DNA of 64,000 nucleotides from Clostridium sp. BJN0013 (GTDB lineage Bacteria; Bacillota; Clostridia; Clostridiales; Clostridiaceae): NCBI RefSeq assembly GCF_040939125.1, contig NZ_CP162495.1, forward strand, positions 558,001 through 622,000, given 5' to 3'. The translations under genes were made by a program, and so were the position numbers. Position 1 is the stretch's first letter; each line of letters opens with the position of its first letter. Under the pieces are notes generated by a model that saw only the letters and a program-made list of their open reading frames with translations, was not told the DNA's origin and ran no database searches. Shown piece by piece: positions 27,684 through 36,704 of this stretch.

Positions 27684-28118
27684 TTATTGACATATAAAAT
27701 TATCTATCTGTTTTATATTCATACCAAAATATGCCCATCTATTTCTGTACCATCTATAACCAGAAATAGTGTTTCTTTCTACGTAGGTAATCCATGCCCA
27801 AAATGGATTACCTCTTTTTGGCCATATGTGAGTGTATCTAAATAAGCATGGCTTTAAAGATGATTTTGTTGTACTAGCATTTTTTTTTGAAGGAGTATGA
27901 GCCGGAGGAGGTCCTGGTGGAAGTCTGTGGTGAGGCTGTTGTCTAGACATATTAGGCATATACATAGGCGGGTGAAATGCATAAAACTGAATATACGGGC
28001 AATAAAATTGATTAGCAGGATCTAATATTTCAGGCATATCATCATAAGTAGCACCTTCATAGTCAATTTCATCATATATGGGGTCGTCTTCAAATCTAAA
28101 GTAGTCATAATCGTACAT
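27684..28118 (-). CDS. Hypothetical protein with acidic N-terminus and proline linker
   Basis: 144 residues, not recognised with confidence. The first 40 residues are rich in Asp, Glu and Tyr. A linker near 64-74 reads RLPPGPPPAHTP. The C-terminal domain (about 85-144) is rich in Trp, Tyr and Arg: RYTHIWPKRGNPFWAWITYV, ISGYRWYRNRWAYFG, ending in CQ. There is no signal peptide or membrane span. A spore-coat or surface role is a guess from its composition. The ribosome binding site is GGAG, 8-9 nt from ATG 28118. Codon use is like that of its neighbours. Confidence 0.65.
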   Translation of the reverse strand: MYDYDYFRFEDDPIYDEIDYEGATYDDMPEILDPANQFYCPYIQFYAFHPPMYMPNMSRQQPHHRLPPGPPPAHTPSKKNASTTKSSLKPCLFRYTHIWPKRGNPFWAWITYVERNTISGYRWYRNRWAYFGMNIKQIDNFICQ

Positions 28119-28207
28119 ATATACAACTCCTATTTTTTACTGTTAATTAAATTATATGTATTTATAAAGTATATAGTTACAAATTATATAAATCAGAAAT
28201 GCTGGTA

Positions 28208-28236
28208 TTGACAAATACTTATTTGGAGCATAAAAT
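28208..28236 (+). promoter_or_regulatory. Sigma-A-type promoter for eutP-like gene
   Basis: TTGACA (28208-28213), a 17-bp spacer and TAAAAT (28231-28236). The leader to the eutP-like start is about 100 nt with no recognised riboswitch. Confidence 0.7.
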
Positions 28237-28344
28237 TTAAACATGGGGTGTTTCTGATGTGAAGTCTTTTTTAAGAGAATATTAAATTTATTAGAGGAGA
28301 TTATTTGGGTACTTGTATCAAGTATGGCCAATAGGGGAGTTATA

Positions 28345-28791
28345 ATGAAAATTGTAATGGTAATAGGGAGAACTGGCTCGGGAAAAACCACTTTGTGTAA
28401 GGCTATGAGTGGCCAGAATGTAAGTACTGAAGAAATGAATTATAGCAGCACTCAGACTACAGATATTATAAATGGTACATTTATAGATACACCGGGGCAA
28501 TATATAGAAAATAAGTGGTATGGATCACTTACAATTATTTCAGCAGATTGTGATATTATGGCTATTTGTCAGGATTGTACGAGTATGGAAAGTGTATTTC
28601 CTCCAAGTTTTGCTAGCATATTTGCTAAACCTGTTATAGGTATAATAACTAAAATGGATCTCTGTGAGGATATGAATAATGTTAAAATGGTAGAAGAAAT
28701 GTTAAGTATGGCAGGAGCAGAAGCTATATTTAAAGTTAGCAGTCTAAGTAAACTTGGTTTTGAAGAAATAGAGAAATATATTAAAAATTAA
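28345..28791 (+). CDS. EutP/PduV-like small GTPase (copy 1)
   Basis: About 148 residues. P-loop GRTGSGKTTL near the N-terminus, switch II DTPGQ (about residue 48), the guanine-specific TKMD near 103, and SSLSKLGFEEI near the end define a Ras-like GTPase of the EutP/PduV group. Such proteins are associated with microcompartment operons, though their task is unclear. The ATG at 28345 is favoured because AGGGGAG lies 7 nt upstream; the ATG at 28324 has none. It is monocistronic with its own promoter and terminator. A second paralogue lies at 31384 next to eutS. Confidence 0.82.
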   Translation: MKIVMVIGRTGSGKTTLCKAMSGQNVSTEEMNYSSTQTTDIINGTFIDTPGQYIENKWYGSLTIISADCDIMAICQDCTSMESVFPPSFASIFAKPVIGIITKMDLCEDMNNVKMVEEMLSMAGAEAIFKVSSLSKLGFEEIEKYIKN

Positions 28792-28839
28792 TTATGAATA
28801 TATTGAAATTGTTGGTAAAAATATTTCATTGGAAGAGAT

Positions 28840-28878
28840 CTTCTGGCGAGTTAATTGTCAGAAGGTTTTTTATTTTTT
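28840..28878 (+). terminator. Intrinsic terminator after eutP-like gene
   Basis: CTTCTG (28840-28845) pairs with CAGAAG (28859-28864), followed by GTTTTTTATTTTTT. Confidence 0.75.
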
Positions 28879-28992
28879 GACGTATTAAATTAGTTATTTT
28901 ATGTTATTTTTTTTATTATTCAATAATAATAATGTTTTCTTTTTTATAAGTATATAACATAATCATTAAATTTTAAATATAGGAGATGAATT

Positions 28993-29979
28993 ATGTTATA
29001 TCCAATTAAGTTTGAAAACTTATATTACAGTAAAATTTGGGGAGGAAGAGATCTGGAGCTTTTTAGAAATAATCTACCGGAGGGAAAAATAGGGGAAAGT
29101 TGGGATATAGCATGTCACAAAAATGGTATGGGAATAGTAGCAAATGGAAAGTTAAAGGGCGTTAGGTTTGATGAACTTATTTTAAGGGAAGGAGAGAGGC
29201 TTTTAGGAAGAAAAATTAAAGTAGATAGATTTCCACTTCTTGTAAAACTCATTAATGCCAGAGATAAACTTTCCGTACAAGTTCATCCTGACAATATATA
29301 CGCCAATAATGTGGAAAAGGATTGGGGAAAATCGGAAGTTTGGTATGTAATGGAATCAGCTGAAGGAGCCAGCTTGATACTAGGTACTAAAAATATAGTA
29401 AGTGGAGCTGAATTTAAAGATGCCATTAGACGGGGAATTCTAGAAAAACATTTAAATAAAGTGCCTGTAAACAGAGGAGACGTATATTTTATAAAAAGCG
29501 GACTAGTTCATGCTATAGGGGCAGGGGTGATTGTAGCAGAAATTCAGCAAAATAGCGATATAACTTATAGAATCTATGATTATGGAAGAGAAAGAGAGCT
29601 TCATATTGAAAAAGCTCTACATGTAATAGACTTGAATTTAAAAGGAGAAAAAAGCAGGGGGGTTACGCTGAAAAGAAAAGGCTATGAAAAAACTTATTTA
29701 TGTCTTTGTAGGGAATTTTCCTTAGAATTATATAATATTCATACAGAGGCAGTAGAGGAAAGTGATTGGGAAAGATTTTATATATTTACATGTGTTCATG
29801 GCCATGGAAACTTAATATATGAAGGAGGAGTGCTCCCTATATTTATAGGAGATAGTGTGCTTATTCCTGCATTTTTAGGAAAATATATCTTAAGAGGGAA
29901 TATGAAGATATTGAAAAGTTATGTACCTGATTGTAACAAGGTAGAAAAAGAAATATTAAAAGAAATAAAAAAATTTTAA
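28993..29979 (+). CDS. manA: Mannose-6-phosphate isomerase, class I
   Basis: A 328-residue cupin-fold zinc isomerase that interconverts mannose-6-phosphate and fructose-6-phosphate. N-terminal KIWGGRDLE and ESWDIACHK, zinc-site LSVQVHPDN (about residue 98), later EVWYV and GLVHAIGAGVIVAEIQQNSD are family motifs. The C-terminal cupin half is more divergent. AGGAG precedes the ATG. It supplies mannose derivatives for surface polysaccharide or feeds mannose to glycolysis. It stands alone between terminator and rubrerythrin. Confidence 0.9.
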   Translation: MLYPIKFENLYYSKIWGGRDLELFRNNLPEGKIGESWDIACHKNGMGIVANGKLKGVRFDELILREGERLLGRKIKVDRFPLLVKLINARDKLSVQVHPDNIYANNVEKDWGKSEVWYVMESAEGASLILGTKNIVSGAEFKDAIRRGILEKHLNKVPVNRGDVYFIKSGLVHAIGAGVIVAEIQQNSDITYRIYDYGRERELHIEKALHVIDLNLKGEKSRGVTLKRKGYEKTYLCLCREFSLELYNIHTEAVEESDWERFYIFTCVHGHGNLIYEGGVLPIFIGDSVLIPAFLGKYILRGNMKILKSYVPDCNKVEKEILKEIKKF

Positions 29980-30080
29980 AAACCTCTTGCAATATAATAA
30001 TATATATTATATAATAATAATTGTTAAAAGAAACTTATAAAAATAATTATATAATATAAATATATAGGGAGGAATTTATA

Positions 30081-30629
30081 ATGAAAAAATTTGTTTGTAC
30101 AGTATGTGGTTATGTTCATGAGGGAGATACACCTCCAGCAAAATGTCCTGTTTGTGGTGCATCAGCAGATAAATTCATAGAGAAGAAAGAAGCTGGAGCA
30201 ATCAGTTGGGCAGATGAGCATGTAATAGGCGTTGCTAAAGATGTGGATCCAAAAGTAGTAGAAGAACTAAGGGCTAACTTTACAGGAGAATGTTCAGAGG
30301 TTGGAATGTATTTAGCTATGAGTCGTCAGGCAGATAGAGAAGGATATCCAGAAGTTGCAGAAGCATACAAAAGAATAGCTTTTGAAGAAGCAGAACATGC
30401 AGCTAAATTTGCTGAACTATTAGGAGAAGTGGTAGTAGCAGATACAAAGAAAAATTTACAAATGAGAGTAGATGCAGAAGAAGGAGCCTGTAAGGGGAAA
30501 AAAGATTTGGCAACTCTTGCTAAACAATTGAATTATGATGCAATTCATGATACAGTACATGAAATGTGTAAAGATGAAGCAAGACATGGAAGTGCATTTC
30601 AAGGATTGTTAAATAGATATTTTAAATAG
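30081..30629 (+). CDS. Reverse rubrerythrin (NADH peroxidase component)
   Basis: A 182-residue non-haem iron protein with the rubredoxin domain first: [21 protein letters not shown] (two CxxC pairs within residues 6-26). The four-helix diiron domain follows: [30 protein letters not shown] and [10 protein letters not shown]. This reversed domain order is the revRbr type that detoxifies hydrogen peroxide and oxygen in anaerobic clostridia. GGGAGG is 9 nt before the ATG. It is probably strongly expressed, with biased codons and a long hairpin after it. PerR control is typical of relatives, but I see no clear PerR box. Confidence 0.93.
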   Translation: MKKFVCTVCGYVHEGDTPPAKCPVCGASADKFIEKKEAGAISWADEHVIGVAKDVDPKVVEELRANFTGECSEVGMYLAMSRQADREGYPEVAEAYKRIAFEEAEHAAKFAELLGEVVVADTKKNLQMRVDAEEGACKGKKDLATLAKQLNYDAIHDTVHEMCKDEARHGSAFQGLLNRYFK

Positions 30630-30685
30630 GCATTAACAAATTATTAATAAATATTAAAGTAACATAAAGTTACTCCTCTTAAAAA

Positions 30686-30725
30686 TACATTGAAAGAACC
30701 TGTGTACAGGTTCTTTCAATGTATA
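30686..30725. terminator. Long hairpin after rubrerythrin
   Basis: A perfect 18-bp stem (30686-30703 with 30708-30725) over a TGTA loop. The T-run is weak, so it may also stabilise the mRNA 3' end. The 270 bp from here to 30996 hold no gene that I recognise. Confidence 0.75.
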
Positions 30726-30995
30726 ATACAAAGGTGTATTTTTGCAATTTAAGAATATATCTTTTGAAATACCATTGTAAAAATACCAGTATATAAAATT
30801 GTATATATCTGTTCAAGAAATTCTATAGATATATTAAAATATATGGAAATTTAATAAAACCTAATTTTGCTTATATAGCTACAAATTTTACCTGTTTATC
30901 CTGGCATAACTTCCTCTGAACAGTTGACAAATGCACATTAGTGGCGTATTATTAACTTAAATCAATATCGAAAAAGTCGAAAAGGAGATTGTGAC

Positions 30996-31373
30996 ATGGA
31001 TTTACAAAATATACTGGCACAAGAAGGCAAAGTGAGAATTATCCAGGAAACTGTTCCGGGTAAGCAAATCACGATTGCACACATAATCGCCAGTCCTGAT
31101 GATATTATATATAAAAAATTAGGATTAAATCCTACTATTGATTATGGTAAGGCAGCTATTGGAATTATATGTATGACTCCAAGCGAAACTGCAATCATTA
31201 CAGGAGATATTGCTTCTAAAGCTGCTGATATAGATATCGGTTTTGTAGATAGATTCAGTGGGACACTTATTATAACAGGAGGAGTTGCAGATGTTGAATC
31301 TGCTATGAAAGCAGTAGTGGATTATTGTAGGGACAAGCTCCTTTTTACAGTATGTGAAATAACAAGAACGTAG
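30996..31373 (+). CDS. eutS: Microcompartment shell protein EutS
   Basis: A 125-residue circularly permuted BMC-domain protein. RIIQETVPGKQITIAHIIA, AIGIICMTPSETAIITGDI, ADIDIGFVDRFSGTLIITG and the closing CEIT all match EutS/PduU. It forms hexameric tiles with a small barrel over the pore in the shell of bacterial microcompartments that confine aldehyde intermediates. AAAGGAG lies 8 nt before the ATG. It is followed after 10 bp by eutP. No other eut enzyme genes follow, which is unusual. Confidence 0.92.
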   Translation: MDLQNILAQEGKVRIIQETVPGKQITIAHIIASPDDIIYKKLGLNPTIDYGKAAIGIICMTPSETAIITGDIASKAADIDIGFVDRFSGTLIITGGVADVESAMKAVVDYCRDKLLFTVCEITRT

Positions 31374-31383
31374 GTGAGGACGT

Positions 31384-31839
31384 ATGAGGAAAATAATCTT
31401 ATTTGGTAGAAGTGGATGTGGAAAAACTACACTGACCCAGGCTTTAAGGGGAAAAGATATAGTCTATCATAAAACTCAATATATTAATTATCATGATGCA
31501 GTTATTGATACCCCAGGAGAATATGCAGAAAACAGGTCTTTAGGAAGTGCACTTGCTATATATTCCTATGAGGCAGATGTGGTAGGGTTATTGCTTAGTG
31601 CCATAGAACCTTATTCTATATTTCCACCTAATATTGCACCTTATGTAAATAGAGAAGTCATTGGCATAGTAACACAAATAGATAGGCCTGATGGTGATGC
31701 TAAACGAGCAGAGGAGTGGCTGAGTCTTGCAGGTTGTAAAACAATTTTCCGTGTAAGTTCTTATACCAGAGAAGGAATAGATAAGGTTTTAAATCACCTT
31801 AAAGAGGATAGGGATAATAACGATGTGCTAAATAACTGA
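31384..31839 (+). CDS. eutP: EutP-like GTPase (copy 2)
   Basis: A 151-residue Ras-like GTPase. GRSGCGKTTL P-loop, DTPGEYAENRSLGSAL switch II region, TQIDRP guanine-binding motif and VSSYTREGIDKV near the end. In eut operons eutS and eutP commonly stand together, as here (10-bp gap, GTGAGGA site). Its role in microcompartment function is not settled. It is closely related to the copy at 28345, but the two differ across most positions, so they are old paralogues. Confidence 0.9.
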   Translation: MRKIILFGRSGCGKTTLTQALRGKDIVYHKTQYINYHDAVIDTPGEYAENRSLGSALAIYSYEADVVGLLLSAIEPYSIFPPNIAPYVNREVIGIVTQIDRPDGDAKRAEEWLSLAGCKTIFRVSSYTREGIDKVLNHLKEDRDNNDVLNN

Positions 31840-31855
31840 TATTAGACGCTATCTG

Positions 31856-31985
31856 TTGAAAGTTAGGATTCCTACACTAAGTTAAGGTATTAAAGTTGGA
31901 GCTTTAATGAGAACGTCTACAATTGATAGCATAATTATTTTATCCGAAGGTTATTATTACCAATATCCTTTCCAGGAAGTGCTTT
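31856..31985 (+). repeat. Possible remnant of a dispersed repeat or IS200/IS605-type end
   Basis: TTATCCGAAGGTTATTATTACCAA near 31940 resembles the start of repeat copy A (TTATCCGAAGGCTACCATTGCTAA), given here in two parts only for comparison. The preceding AGTTAAGGTATTAAAGTTGG and GAACGTCTAC recall 3' ends of tnpB-type genes, from memory. The core GGATAAGC is missing. Confidence 0.35.
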
Positions 31986-32017
31986 CATTGTTATTTACTG
32001 TTATATTTAAAATAATA

Positions 32018-32074
32018 GAGTGTGAACAAAGTTCACACTCTGAGAACCTAGTTATTTAGGTTCTTTTTATTTTT
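32018..32074. terminator. Double hairpin terminator between convergent genes
   Basis: GAGTGTGAAC/GTTCACACTC (32018-32027 with 32031-32040) and AGAACCTA/TAGGTTCT (32043-32050 with 32057-32064) are adjacent. The second is followed by TTTTTATTTTT on the plus strand, and the first by TATTATTTT on the minus strand, so both converging transcripts can end here. Confidence 0.85.
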
Positions 32075-33458
32075 AAGTTAAATACATAAAGTAAGATAAA
32101 GCATCCTTGGTCGGTGTAGCAAAGCTTATATTTCTTTTGTGATAGTCATTACATCCATAATCATAACCTTGGTTATCACAGACATAAGCATAATCATAAT
32201 CATAGTTGTCTGTACTAACCCATCCCATAAATGTATAGGTATGAGTTGGACCATATCCATAAGAAGTGGTAAAACATATATCTCCTGGTAAAAGCATAGA
32301 CAGGTCTGTAGAAGTCTCCCATCCTCTGCTTCTTAGTTGTGATGTAAGTGTAACGGTATTTGCCACATAATTTGGAAGGTCAGTTAGTCCTGCCCTGCGA
32401 AGTGCTTCGCTGGCAAAATACACACAGTTGTTACTGGTGATTCCATTATGAAGTTCAACTGCCCTGTTTAAAACAGATTGTCTATTATCGTAGTTCATAA
32501 GGTAATTATAGAGGTTTGTCCCAATTGTAGATTGAGTTCTATATTCATTTGAAATAGATTCTACAGGTTCAAAAGGTTTTATAGTTAAATTTAGTGTTAC
32601 TGCTTTGTCATAACCATCTACTGTACCTGTGTAGGTATAATTACCAGGGATACTTGTTCTATCTATGGATTTGTCCCAAGATACACCTACGGAAGCAGTT
32701 GAATCATTTGACATTTTAGAGGTTACTTCTGTAGGTAAGCTGTATTCATCTTCTTGATCGATAGTTACAGTTATATCATCAATAGATACTATAGAAGGTG
32801 ATGTTTTGAATTCTACTATAGTGGGATTTTTAAGTTTTCTATTGTACGTAGATACTATATCTTTTCCCAAAGTTAAGGTATATTCTGTTTCGGCACTATA
32901 AGTATTTTTAGGAGTTATAATAACTGAGGTGCCATTATCTTCTAGAGATAAAGTTATAGGAATTTCTGTATTATTTTCATCAACTAATTTTATATTATCC
33001 TTTAAAGAGTCGATATCCACTGGCTGATTAAACAATATTTTCCATTTTTTATTTAAAGATATATCATATTTAATCAGTGTATTATAATTAACATCTTCAT
33101 TTTCATTATTGGATGCATTGTTTTTTTGTGCAATATTGTTTTGGGTAATACTTTCACCATATGTATTATTAACTGATGAATCTTCATCATAATATGTGTC
33201 AGTTTTAGATGTAGTATCCTGAGTTGAGATTTCTTCATTTAATTCAGTATCAGTTTGATTTTGTGTATCTACATTGTCATTTTCTGATAAATCATCAGAA
33301 TTTTTATCTTGTTCTAAAGTAGTTTTATCAGGAGTACTGTAAGAAATTGAGGAAGGGTTGTCCTCGTTGTTTGCTGCAAGTACAATTTTATAATAAAAAC
33401 CCTGGGTAATTACATAAACTATACACAATATTACAAAATTCTTGATAAACTTTTTCAC
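32073..33458 (-). CDS. Secreted Ig-like protein with C-terminal amidase-like domain
   Basis: A 461-residue exported protein with a signal peptide (about 1-28). A low-complexity Asn/Asp/Thr/Ser linker covers about 30-125. A Big_5-type Ig-like domain (about 130-225; FNQPVDIDSLKDNIKL to TLTLGKDI) follows, then a Big_4-like domain (about 230-300; VSWDKSIDRTSIPGNYTYTG). The C-terminal 150 residues look like a cysteine amidase: NNCVYFASEALRRAG for the nucleophile and GPTHTYTFMGW for the His. It likely acts on or binds the cell wall. It is monocistronic with AAAGGAGG upstream. The enzymatic role is inferred from the Cys/His pattern. Confidence 0.75.
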   Translation of the reverse strand: MKKFIKNFVILCIVYVITQGFYYKIVLAANNEDNPSSISYSTPDKTTLEQDKNSDDLSENDNVDTQNQTDTELNEEISTQDTTSKTDTYYDEDSSVNNTYGESITQNNIAQKNNASNNENEDVNYNTLIKYDISLNKKWKILFNQPVDIDSLKDNIKLVDENNTEIPITLSLEDNGTSVIITPKNTYSAETEYTLTLGKDIVSTYNRKLKNPTIVEFKTSPSIVSIDDITVTIDQEDEYSLPTEVTSKMSNDSTASVGVSWDKSIDRTSIPGNYTYTGTVDGYDKAVTLNLTIKPFEPVESISNEYRTQSTIGTNLYNYLMNYDNRQSVLNRAVELHNGITSNNCVYFASEALRRAGLTDLPNYVANTVTLTSQLRSRGWETSTDLSMLLPGDICFTTSYGYGPTHTYTFMGWVSTDNYDYDYAYVCDNQGYDYGCNDYHKRNISFATPTKDALSYFMYLT

Positions 33459-33685
33459 TTTTATCCTCCTTTCTTTATATAAAATATCTTCACAGTTAAG
33501 TTTAATTGTTTTAAAAAATATTTCAATACATTTATTTATAATTTAACATACTGAAATAAAAAATTATAATAATATAATGATAATATAATATAATATAAAT
33601 ATAATTTTAAAATATAAAATCTGGCTTAAATCCAGGCAGAGTTTGTTATATGATGATATTTGTATGGGTTCATGGAGGTGTATAT

Positions 33686-34513
33686 GTGAAAAAAAATTCA
33701 TTATCATTTAATAAATTGAAAGCATTTATCTTTAGATTTATAGAGGATGATGTATTGGCACTAGCCTCCCAATTGGCTTATAGCTTGATATTTTCTTTTT
33801 TTCCCTTTTTAATATTTATTATAAGTATCATAGGGTATAGTGATATAAGCAGTAGTGATATACTCAGTAGTCTAAGTTATATATTGCCTGAAAATATATT
33901 ACAGTTGATAAAAACTACCATAATAAGAATAACTAATACAAGAGATATAAAATTATTATTTAGTAGTTTGGCTCTTACCATATGGTCTTCATCAGGAGGA
34001 TTTCATTCAGTGATAAAGGGGCTTAATAAGGCCTATAATAAAAAAGAAAGCCGATCTGTACTAAAAATTTATACCATATCCATGTTATGTACGCTGGGAA
34101 TAACGGTTATAATAATAATTACCATATTGCTGCTGGTATTCGGGCGAATTATTGGTAGTTTTCTAGCATTTAATTTGGGGCTTTCTGAAGAATTTAATTT
34201 TATATGGAATATGTTTAGATATTTAATGATTCTTTTTTCAACTACATTTATTTTTGCAGCAGTATATCGCTACACTCCTAACATAAAACTTAGATGGAGG
34301 GAAGTAATGTCGGGAGCATTTTTTTCCACTGCTGGTATTGTAATAGCATCTATAGGGTTTGGGTTTTATATAAATAATTTCGCTAATTATTCTATAATAT
34401 ATGGAAGTATAGGGGCGGCCATAATACTTATGACATGGCTTTTTATATTATCTGTTATAACTATCTTGGGAGGAGAAATCAATTCTGTATTATCTATACA
34501 TAGGAGAAAATAG
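33686..34513 (+). CDS. YihY/BrkB-family membrane protein
   Basis: About 275 residues with six membrane spans. ALASQLAYSLIFSFFPFLIF (about 20-39) and the late block YGSIGAAIILMTWLFILSVI are family signatures. The biochemical function of the family is not established; old claims of ribonuclease activity are not supported. The GTG at 33686 is chosen because GGAGGTG is 5 nt upstream, better than the in-frame ATG at 33650. It ends 80 bp before the cysK promoter. Confidence 0.87.
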   Translation: MKKNSLSFNKLKAFIFRFIEDDVLALASQLAYSLIFSFFPFLIFIISIIGYSDISSSDILSSLSYILPENILQLIKTTIIRITNTRDIKLLFSSLALTIWSSSGGFHSVIKGLNKAYNKKESRSVLKIYTISMLCTLGITVIIIITILLLVFGRIIGSFLAFNLGLSEEFNFIWNMFRYLMILFSTTFIFAAVYRYTPNIKLRWREVMSGAFFSTAGIVIASIGFGFYINNFANYSIIYGSIGAAIILMTWLFILSVITILGGEINSVLSIHRRK

Positions 34514-34592
34514 CTTCATTTTACACATGAATTTAAGTCCGGATACATTATGAAATATATTTAATATTTTACAATAAAATATTAAAAAAACA

Positions 34593-34620
34593 TTGACAAA
34601 AACTTAGGTAGTTGTATAAT
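34593..34620 (+). promoter_or_regulatory. Promoter of the cysK-cysE operon
   Basis: TTGACA (34593-34598), a 16-bp spacer and TATAAT (34615-34620), about 30-40 bp upstream of the T-box leader. Confidence 0.75.
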
Positions 34621-34649
34621 ATAAATATATAAATTATAGTGAAATAGTC

Positions 34650-34908
34650 AGAAATACTTTGAAAAAGAAAAGTAGTTTAAAGGAAGTTTTGTAGAGAGGG
34701 AACTGTAGGCTGAAAGGTTTCTAAATGGAATTTAAATGAAGTGCTCTTTGGAGTTATTGGCCGAACTAATAGTAGGTTGTATCGGGTTCACCCGTTATAG
34801 TGATAGAACATAGTGTTGTGTTTGATGAGTGAGGTCAGAAGATCTAAAAAGAGTGGAACCACGGAGTAATACTTCGTCTCTATAAAGTATAGAGAGGGAG
34901 TTTTTTTT
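34650..34908 (+). promoter_or_regulatory. T-box leader, probably tRNA-Cys responsive
   Basis: The T-box sequence AGAGTGGAACCACGGAG (about 34850-34866) is followed by the terminator stem CTCTATAAAGTATAGAG and TTTTTTTT. Upstream are a long stem I region with GAAGTGCTC, which can supply the TGC (Cys) specifier, and the AGAGG near 34695. Uncharged tRNA would stabilise the antiterminator and turn on cysteine synthesis. The Cys assignment rests on the TGC and on the genes that follow. Confidence 0.9.
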
Positions 34909-34970
34909 ATGTTAAAATTCAAAACATTTTACTAAAATATTAAAATTTATTATATCGGGAGGAATAAAAA

Positions 34971-35882
34971 ATGATATTTAATAATGCTATAGATATGATA
35001 GGAGCTACACCTTTATTTAAATTGGATAATTTTAAAAATAAAGATTCAGCTGAAATATACGTTAAGCTTGAAAAATATAATCCAGGTGGAAGTATTAAAG
35101 ATAGAGCTGCCCTTGGAATGATTGAAGAAGCAGAAAAAAATGGTCTTATAGAAAAAGGGGGAACCATAGTTGAGCCTACCAGTGGTAATACAGGGATAGC
35201 CCTTGCTATGATAGGGAAATTGAAAGGCTATAAAGTTATAATTGTTATGCCTGAAACCATGAGTGTAGAGAGAAGAAATATGATAAAGGCATATGGAGCA
35301 GAATTGGTTTTAACAGATGGTACTAAAGGTATGAAGGGTGCTATAGAAAAAGCTTATGAAATTGCTAAAAATAAAAGAGGATATTATATACCACAGCAGT
35401 TTATAAATAAAGCAAACCCTAAAAAACATTATGAAACTACTGCAGAAGAAATATTAGAGGATTTACAACATGTAGATGCATTTGTAGCAGGAGTTGGCAC
35501 AGCTGGAACGCTTGTAGGGGTAGGAGAAAATTTAAAGGGACGCGATAAGAATGTAAAAATTATTGCAGTAGAACCAGCATCTTCACCAGTTTTATCGGGA
35601 GGTCAAACCGGAGCACATAAAATACAAGGCATAGGTGCAGGATTTGTACCGGATATATATAAATCAGAGCTGGTAGATAAAATAATTACCATAACAGATG
35701 AGACAGCCTTTAAATATGCTAGGCTTATGGGAAAAGAAGAAGGAATATTAGTTGGAATATCTTCAGGTGCCAATATAGCTGCAGCAATACAAGTAGCTGA
35801 AGAACTTGGAAAGGGTAAAAATGTGGTAACAGTGGCACCTGATGGAGGAGAAAAATATTTGTCTATGGGACTATATGATTAG
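34971..35882 (+). CDS. cysK: Cysteine synthase (O-acetylserine sulfhydrylase)
   Basis: A 303-residue PLP enzyme that makes cysteine from O-acetylserine and sulfide. It starts with IGATPLFKLDNF; the PLP Lys is in NPGGSIKDRAAL (about residue 43); PTSGNTGIALA and GVGTAGTLVGVG bind phosphate; GISSGANIAAA is near the end. GGGAGG is 9 nt upstream. It is the first gene after the T-box, followed by serine acetyltransferase after 56 bp. Together they form the two-step pathway from serine. Confidence 0.96.
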   Translation: MIFNNAIDMIGATPLFKLDNFKNKDSAEIYVKLEKYNPGGSIKDRAALGMIEEAEKNGLIEKGGTIVEPTSGNTGIALAMIGKLKGYKVIIVMPETMSVERRNMIKAYGAELVLTDGTKGMKGAIEKAYEIAKNKRGYYIPQQFINKANPKKHYETTAEEILEDLQHVDAFVAGVGTAGTLVGVGENLKGRDKNVKIIAVEPASSPVLSGGQTGAHKIQGIGAGFVPDIYKSELVDKIITITDETAFKYARLMGKEEGILVGISSGANIAAAIQVAEELGKGKNVVTVAPDGGEKYLSMGLYD

Positions 35883-35938
35883 CTTACAACAGGGTAAAAA
35901 GGGATTTAATCTAAAAAACTTTAAGAGGGGAGATAGTG

Positions 35939-36532
35939 ATGAAGAATCCATTTAAATTATTGGCTTACGATATTAAAAATGCCATGAAAAATGATCCTGC
36001 TGCTAGAAATCCATTGGAAGTATTCTTACTGTATCCTTTTATACATGCATTGATATGGTATAGAATAGCCCACTTTTTCTACAAGAGAAAATGTTTTTTT
36101 ATTGCCCGTCTTATATCACAGGTTGCTAGAAGTTTAACTGGTATAGAAATACATCCTGGAGCTAAAATAGGCAAAGGATTATTTATAGATCATGGAATGG
36201 GAGTTGTAATAGGTGAAACTGCGGAAGTAGGAGATAATGTGACTCTATATCATGGGGTGACATTAGGAGGAACTGGTAAGGATACAGGTAAGAGGCATCC
36301 TACTGTTGGAAACAATGTATTTATAGGCAGTGGAGCCAAATTGCTTGGACCAATAGTTGTAGGAGATAATGTAAAAATAGGTGCAAATGCAGTTGTATTG
36401 AAAGATGTACCTTCAAATTGTACTGCGGTAGGAGTACCGACAAGAACTATATATAAACCCATCGCCCAGGTTATAGAAATAAAAGACTATGCAGGTAAAA
36501 AAAGAAAAATATACAATGAAATGGTTATATAA
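35939..36532 (+). CDS. cysE: Serine O-acetyltransferase
   Basis: About 197 residues, the short EpsC-type CysE. Acetyl-CoA-dependent acetylation of serine gives the cysK substrate. The left-handed beta-helix is marked by hexapeptides: [20 protein letters not shown] with the catalytic His, [15 protein letters not shown], and [13 protein letters not shown]. The ATG at 35939 is preferred over the GTG at 35936 because AGGGGAG is 6 nt before it. It ends with a strong terminator, closing the T-box operon. Confidence 0.95.
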   Translation: MKNPFKLLAYDIKNAMKNDPAARNPLEVFLLYPFIHALIWYRIAHFFYKRKCFFIARLISQVARSLTGIEIHPGAKIGKGLFIDHGMGVVIGETAEVGDNVTLYHGVTLGGTGKDTGKRHPTVGNNVFIGSGAKLLGPIVVGDNVKIGANAVVLKDVPSNCTAVGVPTRTIYKPIAQVIEIKDYAGKKRKIYNEMVI

Positions 36533-36557
36533 TTTTTAATTATAATTCCATAGATAC

Positions 36558-36600
36558 AGAAAAGACAATGTCATTATTGTCTTTTCTTAATTTTTTAAAA
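36558..36600 (+). terminator. Intrinsic terminator of cysK-cysE
   Basis: AGAAAAGACAAT (36558-36569) pairs with ATTGTCTTTTCT (36576-36587), followed by TAATTTTTT. Confidence 0.85.
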
Positions 36601-36704
36601 TTATTATAGTGATAGACTTTTCCAGCTTTTAAAATTATAATTTATTATAGCAGCATTTAATTTTAAAAACATAAGGCAATGTGAAAGGAAAGGTGATTTT
36701 ATCT

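Noticed and set aside
30000-30075. PerR box upstream of rubrerythrin
   Set aside because: The region is so AT-rich that TTATAAT-like matches arise by chance, and none fits the full dyad well.
31840-32017. Further eut genes after eutP
   Set aside because: No frame with eutV, eutW or eutA features exists before the double terminator; only a repeat-like stretch is seen.
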